Under the pieces are notes generated by a model. The model had not been told where the DNA came from. It was given only the letters and a program-made list of their open reading frames with translations, and made no database searches. A program made the position numbers and the translations under genes. From positions 2,170,001-2,234,000 of the forward strand of contig JACONQ010000007.1 of the NCBI GenBank assembly GCA_014281115.1: a stretch of 64,000 bases of DNA. Direction: 5' to 3'. Positions within the stretch are counted from its first letter, which is position 1, and each line of letters begins with the position of its first letter. This document shows, piece by piece, positions 56,207 through 64,000 of the stretch. This DNA is from Laburnicola sp. R22_1 (Eukaryota > Ascomycota > Dothideomycetes > Pleosporales > Didymosphaeriaceae).

Positions 56207-56721
56207 GCGTGTTCGGCCGTAACGAAGCGAACGCAATGCACTGTAGCCGTTGTCATGTCAGCATGTCAGATGTGCCCGATTTTCAGCCTCGCTCTCACTT
56301 TGGTGTTCGCTCCAAGAAGTCTGGACTGCACGATAGTTCGTGAACCTCGTGCCCGGACCAGCGGTGCGCAGCAAATGTTTCTAGGGGATTATTCATCTTC
56401 TAGTCCGGGCTTTGCCTGTACATGATGTTTACGGGTCCGACCGGTGAAGCTGCAAGCCTGCAAGCCTGCCTTGCATACTGCATCCATTTGACCGTGCGGC
56501 TCGTTTTTACGTTCAGCCTCGCAGCCGCGCACATATGAATCGCTTGCTTGTCTTCTTGTCTCTTAAACTTTCAACACAATCCTCTACGGCTGGAGTTTAA
56601 TCAAAGCAAAGGTCCTGGAGGCTAGGAGGTTTTATCGGATTTGAGTGCTATTCGACTGGCCATACCTCAGCTCCAAATACCGACGACGTACAGCTCAGCC
56701 CCACACTCAGCAGCGGTCGCA
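56207..56721. other. Intergenic
   Basis: VPS15 3' flank. A short direct repeat CTGCAAGC/CTGCAAGC lies near 56450-56465. No gene was supported. Confidence 0.45.
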
Positions 56722-57390
56722 ATGCCCTTCTGCTCAGCTTGCGGCGCGCAACTTTCCAACCGCAACACTTGCTGCACACATCACAACCAATGCTGCCATA
56801 CCTGCCACCACAATTGCGACACAAGCGATAATCGACGCTCCACGCGCGATCCACCTCCCACCAATAACCAACGGCGCCCACGCAGGCCACTCCAGATCGG
56901 CTTCTGCGACGAATACGACGCGCAGGAACCATACAACTCGTCCCACGCACGACCCCGCTACGACGACAACCGCACCTACGCCCGATACGACAACCCCAGC
57001 TACACCCGATACGACAACCCCGGCTACACCCCACCCACAGACTCAGTAGTCCGCACCTCTCTCCCCTACAGGCATGTAACCGCGCAATTGACCCACGAAG
57101 TCGACATCCCAACGCCACGCAGCTTCGGCGCGCCCGTGAGCTCGGACTACGAACAGTGTCCGTCGTGCGACGAGGTTTTTTCAAACAGGTACCATTTGCT
57201 TAATCATGTTGCGGACTTTCCGGTGCAATGTGAGGTGCATGGTGTTTGTTTGAGGTGGGAGGATGTGGTGATGCATGCGGAGGAGGCGCGGCATGAGAGG
57301 TGTTTTGTGAGGGGGTGTAGGAGTGAGTATAGGAGTCAGGGGAGGTGGCAGGGGAGGGCGGTGGTGTGGCATGTTAGGCAGATGCATTGA
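56722..57390 (+). CDS. Cys/His-rich zinc-finger-like hypothetical protein
   Basis: 222 aa from ATG 56722 (MPFCSACGAQLSNRNTCCTH); the 27 upstream in-frame codons lack an ATG. The N-terminal ~40 residues are packed with Cys and His (CSACG, CCTHHNQCCHTCHHNC) and probably bind zinc, as in zinc-ribbon or treble-clef modules. The middle is low-complexity with a short repeat (ARYDNPSY, TRYDNPGY). The C-terminus has a C2H2-like finger (CPSCDEVFSNRYHLLNHV) and a second C..H set (CFVRGCRSEYRSQG, WHVRQMH). No named family was recognised. A nucleic-acid or protein-binding role is inference. Confidence 0.65.
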   Translation: MPFCSACGAQLSNRNTCCTHHNQCCHTCHHNCDTSDNRRSTRDPPPTNNQRRPRRPLQIGFCDEYDAQEPYNSSHARPRYDDNRTYARYDNPSYTRYDNPGYTPPTDSVVRTSLPYRHVTAQLTHEVDIPTPRSFGAPVSSDYEQCPSCDEVFSNRYHLLNHVADFPVQCEVHGVCLRWEDVVMHAEEARHERCFVRGCRSEYRSQGRWQGRAVVWHVRQMH

Positions 57391-57978
57391 TTGTTTGGGG
57401 GAGGGTATCGGTGTCACGAGTGTGATTTTTTTTTCTTGCTTGGGTTAGAGGGCTTTGGATGGGGATATGGGAGATTGTATAGATGGTCGGTTGTGATGGG
57501 TTTCTTTTTTTCCAGTTGGTGTTATTTTTATTATTTCCTTTTGGGGATGGGGGGGTTCTGATGGCGCGCAAGTGGTAGGGGTTACGAGCTAGATGGGTCT
57601 CTTTTGATGGTGTGTTTCTGATTTCTGGTTGTTGCTGTTTTGTTTTGGCTTTTCTTTTGGCTACGAGCGAGTGATAGGGTGTACGAGCTTTTTCTCCTTT
57701 TCTTTCCTTAGGCTGTTCTTACCGAGAGGATATTGTATACTACTAGGCGGCATATTGATAGAAGTATATTGGAAGTCTGTTTGGAGTATCTACTCAGGTC
57801 AGCCTCTCTCATACAACCTTCGGAACCCATGTGCGCGATAAGCCCTGATTGCAGAACGAGAAGAAATCGATACTTCTTTGGCCTTAGACGACCACAGACA
57901 TTTCCACCCGTCAAACAAAACCACGCCCTCTCCGCCCTACTGTTTGCTCTCTCGCATCCGTCCAGGATACGGTGTTTC
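57391..57978. other. Intergenic, T/G-rich
   Basis: Convergent 3' flanks with poly-T and poly-G stretches. No gene was supported. Confidence 0.45.
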
Positions 57979-59178
57979 CTACAACAACGAAAATGTAGCC
58001 TCGGTCAACCACATAAACCTGTTACCGTTCCTCCCACGCTCGCCCCCCTCTCCAGGATGAAAAAACTTTCCGCCTTGCGAAATCCGGTATCGATGCCCCA
58101 CGATGAACTTCTTACTATCATCCCGGTCATAGTTCCACAGAGGAGTTGCCCACCACCTCTCTATGTCCCGGATTGGTATAATACCCCCCTCATCATCCTC
58201 GGTCTCCAGATAGAGGTTCAGCAACGAGAGTTGCTCGCCCTTCGAATTCCACTTCAAGTGAAGTTTGCCGCCCCAAATCCAGCGCTCGAGCGATAACCCA
58301 GCTTCTTCCACCGGGTCGGTCGGGTACATGTAGCATTCCCTTTCACCCTGAGCGACGTGATGAAAAGCATGCGCTAGCTCGTGCAGAATCAAGTTGCACA
58401 TGAACGTCTGGAGGCGCAGTTTCTCGCATGCACACTGCGAAGAGGGACCGATGAGGAGGTACATGAACTGTGACGATATGCCAATGTAGGGTTGATAACG
58501 GCACACTACGGGTTGAATGTGGGGTTGATATCGCCACTTACCATTGATCTGTGGATGACTCTGAGCATACGTGTCCAGGACAGGCAAAAACCTAGGGTGA
58601 TAGCAGGCCTGGGTGACCTTGTTGTTCTCCCTAAGCTCCTCGGGCATCCAGTAGAATGTGATCATTTCGGACAGATGATCTAGACCATCGCGGAAATCGG
58701 CTTGCGCCTTCTGTAGGTTGTCTTCGGAGGGATGGTGCTGGAGGTACCGCTTGCCTGTCGTCTTGTCTACTTCTGGTTGACCGTACATGACGTGGTACCA
58801 CCAGCCTTGAGCATTAGGAGTCGTCGTCAAGAATCGCGAGGCCAGAGCTAGGGCGGGCTTCATCGCGTCCCAGGCTTTTCTAGTGTTGTGTTCGTTATGG
58901 GGGGTTAGTCGTTGGAACTTATCCCAGTTATTGTAGGCGAAGATCGGGTGGATGTCGTCGAAATCAATGCGTTCTCGCTTGGATGTGAGATGCTCGCAGT
59001 CAAAGAAATTTTCAGTGAAGGACCATTCAAGGCGATCAGGTCGAGGTATCTTTTGGATCCACTTGTCCTTTTGGAGGTCGGGGTCTACGAGCGCTCCAAT
59101 GCTTGCTATAGGTTCCCGCGGTTTATTTCGTGGCGAGCGTGTCGAGTTGTTCTTCGACTGGTTCTGTGGAGTTGACAT
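57979..59178 (-). CDS. Putative HExxH zinc-dependent peptidase-like protein, member A
   Basis: Intronless, 399 aa, ATG 59178. HELAH at 266-270 is a zincin-type motif in a hydrophobic helix (TFMCNLILHELAHAFHHVAQ). A downstream EEAG at 291-294 may supply the third zinc ligand, giving HExxH-(~20)-E. Upstream shared blocks are FDDIHPIFAYNNWD and MKPALALASRFLTT. No signal peptide or membrane segment was found. The neighbour at 59914 has the same blocks, so the two are tandem paralogues. I do not recognise a named peptidase family. The enzyme role is inferred from the motif alone. Confidence 0.75.
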   Translation of the reverse strand: MSTPQNQSKNNSTRSPRNKPREPIASIGALVDPDLQKDKWIQKIPRPDRLEWSFTENFFDCEHLTSKRERIDFDDIHPIFAYNNWDKFQRLTPHNEHNTRKAWDAMKPALALASRFLTTTPNAQGWWYHVMYGQPEVDKTTGKRYLQHHPSEDNLQKAQADFRDGLDHLSEMITFYWMPEELRENNKVTQACYHPRFLPVLDTYAQSHPQINGKWRYQPHIQPVVCRYQPYIGISSQFMYLLIGPSSQCACEKLRLQTFMCNLILHELAHAFHHVAQGERECYMYPTDPVEEAGLSLERWIWGGKLHLKWNSKGEQLSLLNLYLETEDDEGGIIPIRDIERWWATPLWNYDRDDSKKFIVGHRYRISQGGKFFHPGEGGERGRNGNRFMWLTEATFSLL

Positions 59179-59913
59179 GGTTGTATCGGTTGAGTTGAGT
59201 GAGGTTGTTGGTGTACACTAGGGAGGATTTATATGTCGTCGCAAGTGGAATTTTGTGTATTCACTTTGAGAGAATGAGGACCACGGTCTAGTTTACATCT
59301 GCTGGAATAAAGTTGCATTGTTATCAATAATTACAAGATGCTGCCAAAATTGCAGAAATCGTGTACTAACAATGCTCTACCATATCTGCGATGGCAACTG
59401 TGCTTTCCAGTGTCACGCCTAATTTGGTAGAGTACAACCATTTCGACGGAGATACAATACATCAAGACCATACTTTAACGGGAACTAACTAATCCATACA
59501 TGTAATCAAGTAACGATGTAGTGTCTGCTAAATGTGACTTAGTTATGCTAGACTGTCTATTGACTGCTGTCGACGATGATGCCGTGGAGAACGTTAACGA
59601 CGAAATTATTGTATTTTGTGCATATTGTTACTACTACTATGTGCTAGGTACTAGGTTTTAGTGCCTTTTGTTTTACCCTCTCTGTGTATAGTGCGGACTC
59701 GAACTTTGTCAGAATCTATCTCCACACAACAACGATCTTCAGTAGTGTCTGCTAATGCTCGCGATGTTAGTGAGTAGAAAGGTGATAATTTAAAAATGTG
59801 GTAAATTCGCTCTATTAGAGCTTTGAATTAATTAGCTAAAATATTAAAGGATACACTGAACAGAAGTAGACATAATCAAGTACCCAGAAGCTTCGAGTGA
59901 AAAACAGAGCGAG
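59179..59913. other. Intergenic
   Basis: AT-rich spacer between the two HELAH paralogues. Nothing was recognised. Confidence 0.45.
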
Positions 59914-61464
59914 CTATGAGGATTCTGAGTCCGATTCCCAGTCTGACTCTTCATCACTAGGGCAAAACTGATACGTCTCTCTAGGCCCTCGCCGTGCCAA
60001 AAAGACAGCCTCACTCGCGCACCCTTGCATGTCCGACAGATTGACGTACACACCCCACGGATGCAGGTCTCCAATCTCCAGAACTCCATCCTCGACAGCT
60101 TGACGACCTTCAACCTTGATGAGGCCCTCGTACCATTCCTCAATTGCTCCTGGAATTTCACGATAAGTTTTGATACCGCTATCGTTGTTGTTTCCTTCGA
60201 TTGGGATCATGTCACGGATGATCATGGGCTTGGAGGCTCGTGCCTTGTGGTTATATCGTTCGGCTACGGCCCACGTCGGGCGTCCAACTGCCACCGGTGC
60301 CTTGAGAGTTCCCGCTGCTCTAAGCTCACTGAACTTGTTCCATGTTCGTTTCCGGAACCAGTTCTGGATCCACTTAGACTCCAGCGGCGCACATAACTCG
60401 GGCGAGGAGTGCATAAAGTTCCACGTCTTTGCCTTCAGAATCCCGAAGTAACTATTAGTCAGCTCTTCGACAGTGACAAGGGCGCCGAAGGCGAAATGGC
60501 ACCAAGAGTCTCCTGCTTCGGGTATCATATCGGCCGGGTCAAAGTACGGCTCTGGACATCGGCAGGTTTGCTCATCGTAGTCCGGATAAACCTTGCGATC
60601 TACACCCGGGTACTGTGCCATCCAGAACGTATGGGCCAGTTCGTGGCACAGCACAACGGCGAAAAAAAACTGAATTCGCGTCATCTCCATGCCCCTAGCT
60701 TTGGTGTGGTCCTGTACTAGAGGGCTCAGAAAGTAGTACAGGAATTGCATGTCCAATGAAATACAAGGATCAAACTTGTCTGAGTCATTATCTTGTTCAG
60801 GGAGAGTATCGTCGATGTCCATGTACTCAAGAAATTCTGCCTTAGTACGGTGCGTGGCCCCGGCGAAGTTCTTGGTGCGGCCATCTGGCCACCAGTAAAA
60901 TTTGACGCGGTTAGCTAGATCGTTCCAGGCCGCTTCCAGATCTTTCGTAGCCTGTTGCTCATCGTTTATGCGTGTAAGGCTCGGATGCAACTGGCGTCTA
61001 CCATTGACCTCCTTCACTTCTCCGTAACCCTTTAGGATGCGGATCCACCAGGAAGTCAGTGCCAGCTCAGTGATAAGCTTACTAGCTAGTTTAAGAGCCG
61101 GTTGCATCTTCTCATAGGCCTGACCAGCGAACCCTGTGGTATCGTCCCAATTGTCTCGTCGGAAAACTGGGTGGATGTCGCAATCCAGCAAGTTGCTCTC
61201 ATGAATTTTAGAAGCGAACAAGAAGTGGAATTGCTGGAGCTTCATGAGTTCTATCCCTATACGGTGAGGATAAGGCACTTTGCCTGCGAAGTTTGGTAGA
61301 TGTTCGAGTGCTGCGCCTTGTTTGACGGAGTTTATCTCGTCGCAAAGACTGATATACAATCCGTTCTTCTTAAGCAACTGCTTGTACATCTTATCCAAAG
61401 TCTTATCGACGTTATAAGCTTTGTTTTTATAAGCTTTCTTGTTGGAGTTTTTGGTACGAGACAT
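59914..61464 (-). CDS. Putative HExxH zinc-dependent peptidase-like protein, member B
   Basis: Intronless, 516 aa, ATG 61464. It shares with member A the blocks CDIHPVFRRDNWDD and MQPALKLASKLITE, a Trp-rich strand (VKFYWWPDG, against ITFYWMPEE), and HELAH at 274-278 (AVVLCHELAHTFWMAQYPG) followed by PEAG at 315-318. A CRC pair (301-303) sits between HELAH and PEAG. The C-terminal ~180 residues extend beyond member A and end in an acidic tail (PSDEESDWESDSESS). The N-terminus is Lys-rich (MSRTKNSNKKAYKNKAYN). It is probably soluble and intracellular. The function is unknown; the peptidase role is inferred from the motif. Confidence 0.75.
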   Translation of the reverse strand: MSRTKNSNKKAYKNKAYNVDKTLDKMYKQLLKKNGLYISLCDEINSVKQGAALEHLPNFAGKVPYPHRIGIELMKLQQFHFLFASKIHESNLLDCDIHPVFRRDNWDDTTGFAGQAYEKMQPALKLASKLITELALTSWWIRILKGYGEVKEVNGRRQLHPSLTRINDEQQATKDLEAAWNDLANRVKFYWWPDGRTKNFAGATHRTKAEFLEYMDIDDTLPEQDNDSDKFDPCISLDMQFLYYFLSPLVQDHTKARGMEMTRIQFFFAVVLCHELAHTFWMAQYPGVDRKVYPDYDEQTCRCPEPYFDPADMIPEAGDSWCHFAFGALVTVEELTNSYFGILKAKTWNFMHSSPELCAPLESKWIQNWFRKRTWNKFSELRAAGTLKAPVAVGRPTWAVAERYNHKARASKPMIIRDMIPIEGNNNDSGIKTYREIPGAIEEWYEGLIKVEGRQAVEDGVLEIGDLHPWGVYVNLSDMQGCASEAVFLARRGPRETYQFCPSDEESDWESDSESS

Positions 61465-62180
61465 CTTGGTGAAGGTTGTTGGTAAAGATTGTTAATGTTC
61501 AAACTAATGGAGTTAGAATGTTGCAACTAACCTGTATATATCAACATCGTCTCTGTATTGTGAACGCACAACATGCAAATACAGTTGTGCCGGCACATTG
61601 TGGACTTGACTTCCAAATATACTAATGTAATCGTGACAACCAACATGTTTTTGTCGGTGAGGAGGGCCGATTTTTTTTTCGGGCGATAGGTGACTCACAA
61701 GGAGCCGAACCAAAGTTCAAGTACCACAACTATATGTAGTGTTCATTGTTTAGGCAGTCCTCCTTGTATAGTACCGTAGGATGTTTGCTATACTAAATGC
61801 CACCTACACAGAATTGCTCGTGTTTCAGATTTACAAGCTGCTTTTGTCTGATTATAGGGTTAAGTGGAACATCGCTAACACTCTCCCCTAATACACAATA
61901 TCCTACAATCCTTCAGGGAACCCTGAAATAAATGGAATGAAGTAATATTCCCTTAGGACCCAATTCTGTCCAGACCTTGAGGTAGTTCTTTTGCGTTGAG
62001 CTTTTGATCAAGCACGTACTGCTGTCGTGTTTTGATCTCGAGAAGAAGTAGCCCATGGGAAGCGATTACAGCATCAGTACCGTTTTACAGGACTGTATTA
62101 TTCATTCTGAGATAAAGGAAACATCAGATGGATATTACCCAGCGGTGTGTTGCAAACGTCGCTTTCGAGGCGTCGATAGG
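61465..62180. other. Intergenic
   Basis: Promoter of member B and 3' flank of the GH32 gene. Nothing was recognised. Confidence 0.45.
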
Positions 62181-64000
62181 TTACGACTCATCACTTCTAC
62201 CCGGCCATGCATCCACCAATCCCTCCCAAATTTTGACCTCGTCAAACTCAGCCTCACCGCCCTCGAGGAAAAACCCCACCTCCGTGCTATCTTTGTACCA
62301 ACTCCACACCCATGTGCTCAGTGCAAAGCGTTCATTGGCATGAACTTCGACAACACCACCATCAACCACAATTGTGAGATTCAGAGTTTCGACGCTAGTT
62401 CCATTCCCGCTCGGGATATCGAACAGGCGGAATTTTCCTGTTTCGTTTTCTGTGTTGATGCCAGGTGTTGTGGCAGCTGCAGCTGAACTGTTGGAGCGGT
62501 CGATGACGAGACTTTCGTCCGAGAACTGGTAATAGATGTTGGTGCGCTCATTTGGTCCTGAGAGAATGGAGAACCCGGCTTTCAAATTGTCATTTGTGCG
62601 TGATGCAAAAGTGATAGAAGCAGTGAGAAGGTAATGCTTGGATTGTGGGCTCCGGTCGAACGAGCGGCTTGATGATAGGAGACCTCCAGCTTGTATAATG
62701 GTGTTTGTGGCAGTTTTTCGAAATGCTGACAGGGGTTCCCTCGCAATCTGTTGGCGCAAGGTCGCAAGCGTAAGTGTGCCGTTATCGTGCTCGGATTCGA
62801 CTCTCCATGAGCCCTTCTCCCACGCTAACGCATTGCTGGCAACGTTGATGTATCCTACACTCAGCTCTCTTGGCAACAAGAGCGAGCTGGTCCAGTTTTG
62901 CTGAGTAGTTGGGAAGTCTAGAGTGCCATAGAAGTTGCCTGTCAACCAACGGTAAGAAATGAAACGATCCGGCGCACCGCTACTTTGGCTAGCTTCTGAG
63001 GAGGATGGCAGATATTTGCCGGCAGCAGCGTAAGCAGAGCGTCCCGCGTCTAACCTGCCTGCCATAGTTGGGACGAACTGCAACTTGCCATCAACAAGCT
63101 TGTGCGTCCCGGAAACCCATAGCATTTCTCTATTGTCAGACACTTGGGGTATTATAGGTGCGTAGCTCCATTCAGCACCAACTGTGACAAATGTTTCGCC
63201 CTCAGCGTTGTATCCATTAGCATCCAGAGCGAACACGTTTCCCACCTCGAAGTTGAAACCCCATCTTCCGGCCCAGCCTGCTTCAGTCCACGTTGTGTTC
63301 GCGTCTTCGCTCCACCACTGGCCAAGATACTCCCATGTTTCGAATTGCGGATCCTGCTCATATTGCCTGTAGAGAAACAAGCTTGGGCCTTTGGCATGGA
63401 TCCCGCCAGAGATGATGGTATACCAAGTGCCATTGCTGCTTTCAAGCAAGCGATCAAACCTTGGGTCCTGAAACACAAAAGGATCGCGGAAGCCGGTGAC
63501 GTTGTACGCGAATGGCGGACTTGGAATGACTGGTCCATGTTCCAGCTTGGTGAAGTTGCGACCGCCGTCTATGGCTATAGCAAGTGATTGTGTTTCGCTC
63601 CCCTTCACATATCGAATCGTCCATTGAATGGGCAGGTAACTGACACTTGTGTATAACAGGGTCGGTGCCCCGTTGATCCCCTGTTCAACGACCGAGCCAT
63701 CAAACACAGCAACTGGATCGTTGATACCGCCTGCACGAATAAAGGGCTCTGAGTTTGTATTAAGATCAGTGTAGGTCACAAGGTCGGATGTTGTTGCTCC
63801 GGAGGCACCTTCGTGGAGGTATCCGACGTGAAAGAGCCCGGTTGACGGATCCGTGTAGTGCATGCATGGGTCGCCGATCTGGCCATAAGCTGGAAGAACA
63901 TGAGCTCTTGGTCGCCAGGTATCGAACAGTGATGCGTTTGCCAAGGTGGTCAAATTTGGAGGCGCGGAACTGTAGTCTGGTGGATGATGCTGGCGAGTGA
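62181..64000 (-). CDS. GH32-like beta-fructofuranosidase/fructanase, 5' end beyond the window
   Basis: At least ~606 codons are open to the right edge and no ATG is present near it, so the N-terminus (likely a signal peptide) is missing. The five-bladed GH32 propeller begins at FDTWRPRAHVLPAYGQIGDP; the Asp near 63872 occupies the nucleophile position normally found in WMNDPNG. FRDPFVF near 63485 is the RDP stabiliser motif. NFEVGNVF near 63248 holds the acid/base Glu, with Val-Gly where most members have Cys-Pro. A beta-sandwich domain follows (YLLTASITFASRTNDNLKAG, LNLTIVVDGGVVEVHANERF). Many sequons suggest secretion. The likely substrates are sucrose, inulin or levan. The altered motifs leave activity less certain. 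Confidence 0.85.
   Translation of the reverse strand, partial: TRQHHPPDYSSAPPNLTTLANASLFDTWRPRAHVLPAYGQIGDPCMHYTDPSTGLFHVGYLHEGASGATTSDLVTYTDLNTNSEPFIRAGGINDPVAVFDGSVVEQGINGAPTLLYTSVSYLPIQWTIRYVKGSETQSLAIAIDGGRNFTKLEHGPVIPSPPFAYNVTGFRDPFVFQDPRFDRLLESSNGTWYTIISGGIHAKGPSLFLYRQYEQDPQFETWEYLGQWWSEDANTTWTEAGWAGRWGFNFEVGNVFALDANGYNAEGETFVTVGAEWSYAPIIPQVSDNREMLWVSGTHKLVDGKLQFVPTMAGRLDAGRSAYAAAGKYLPSSSEASQSSGAPDRFISYRWLTGNFYGTLDFPTTQQNWTSSLLLPRELSVGYINVASNALAWEKGSWRVESEHDNGTLTLATLRQQIAREPLSAFRKTATNTIIQAGGLLSSSRSFDRSPQSKHYLLTASITFASRTNDNLKAGFSILSGPNERTNIYYQFSDESLVIDRSNSSAAAATTPGINTENETGKFRLFDIPSGNGTSVETLNLTIVVDGGVVEVHANERFALSTWVWSWYKDSTEVGFFLEGGEAEFDEVKIWEGLVDAWPGRSDES

Noticed and set aside
1..64000. 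CRISPR array or bacterial operon structure
   Set aside because: No spaced identical repeats; spliced eukaryotic genes throughout.

Overview
This window looks like nuclear DNA of a filamentous ascomycete, most likely a Dothideomycete. Genes are intron-poor. Predicted introns are 45-94 nt, have GTRNGT-type donors and often show CTAAC-like branch sites. The conserved proteins are typically fungal: 4360-aa cytoplasmic dynein heavy chain, Vps20, Rix7, Alg2, Vps15, LSm8, Cue5-type CUE protein. One AT-rich block carries C-to-T decay of the kind left by repeat-induced point mutation (RIP). The class assignment is inference from gene style. No rRNA or species marker is present.

Layout. 0.7-13.8 kb: dynein heavy chain (+). 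14.7-21.2 kb: an accessory block with four proteins that appear distantly related (two intact, two frameshifted), each with an N-terminal folded domain and a charged coiled-coil tail. 22.4-25.6 kb: lineage-specific hypotheticals, including one multi-pass membrane protein with an unresolved 5' end. 26.5-27.6 kb: a secreted, probably GPI-anchored GH17 glucanase (-). 28.1-33.3 kb: a gene-poor segment in which a 3288-bp hAT transposon (perfect 8-bp target duplication, 20-bp terminal inverted repeats, RIP-decayed transposase) sits inside an already degraded host gene.

33.7-44.7 kb: a dense housekeeping run: Cue5-like ubiquitin/Atg8 adaptor (-), FAD monooxygenase with a SnoaL-like front domain (-), AhpD-like protein (+), LSm8 (+), PITH-domain protein (-), then Vps20 (-) and Rix7 (+) as a divergent pair. 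44.7-49.3 kb: two small Cys-rich proteins of one family, an RNase H-fold gene broken by two in-frame TAG codons, a degenerate ~115-bp repeat pair, and an intron-containing tRNA-Gln(UUG). 49.7-56.2 kb: Alg2 (-) and Vps15 (+) as a second divergent pair. 56.7-64 kb: a zinc-finger-like protein (+), two tandem HExxH proteins of an apparently uncharacterised fungal family (-), and a GH32-like protein cut by the right edge (-).

Functionally, the window mixes housekeeping trafficking and autophagy components (dynein, Vps15, Vps20, Cue5), ER glycosylation (Alg2) and RNA/ribosome biogenesis (LSm8, Rix7, tRNA-Gln) with carbohydrate-active enzymes (GH17, GH32). Fast-evolving lineage-specific genes cluster next to decayed DNA. 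The candidates for undescribed biology are the 14.7-21.2 kb paralogue cluster and the tandem HELAH proteins.
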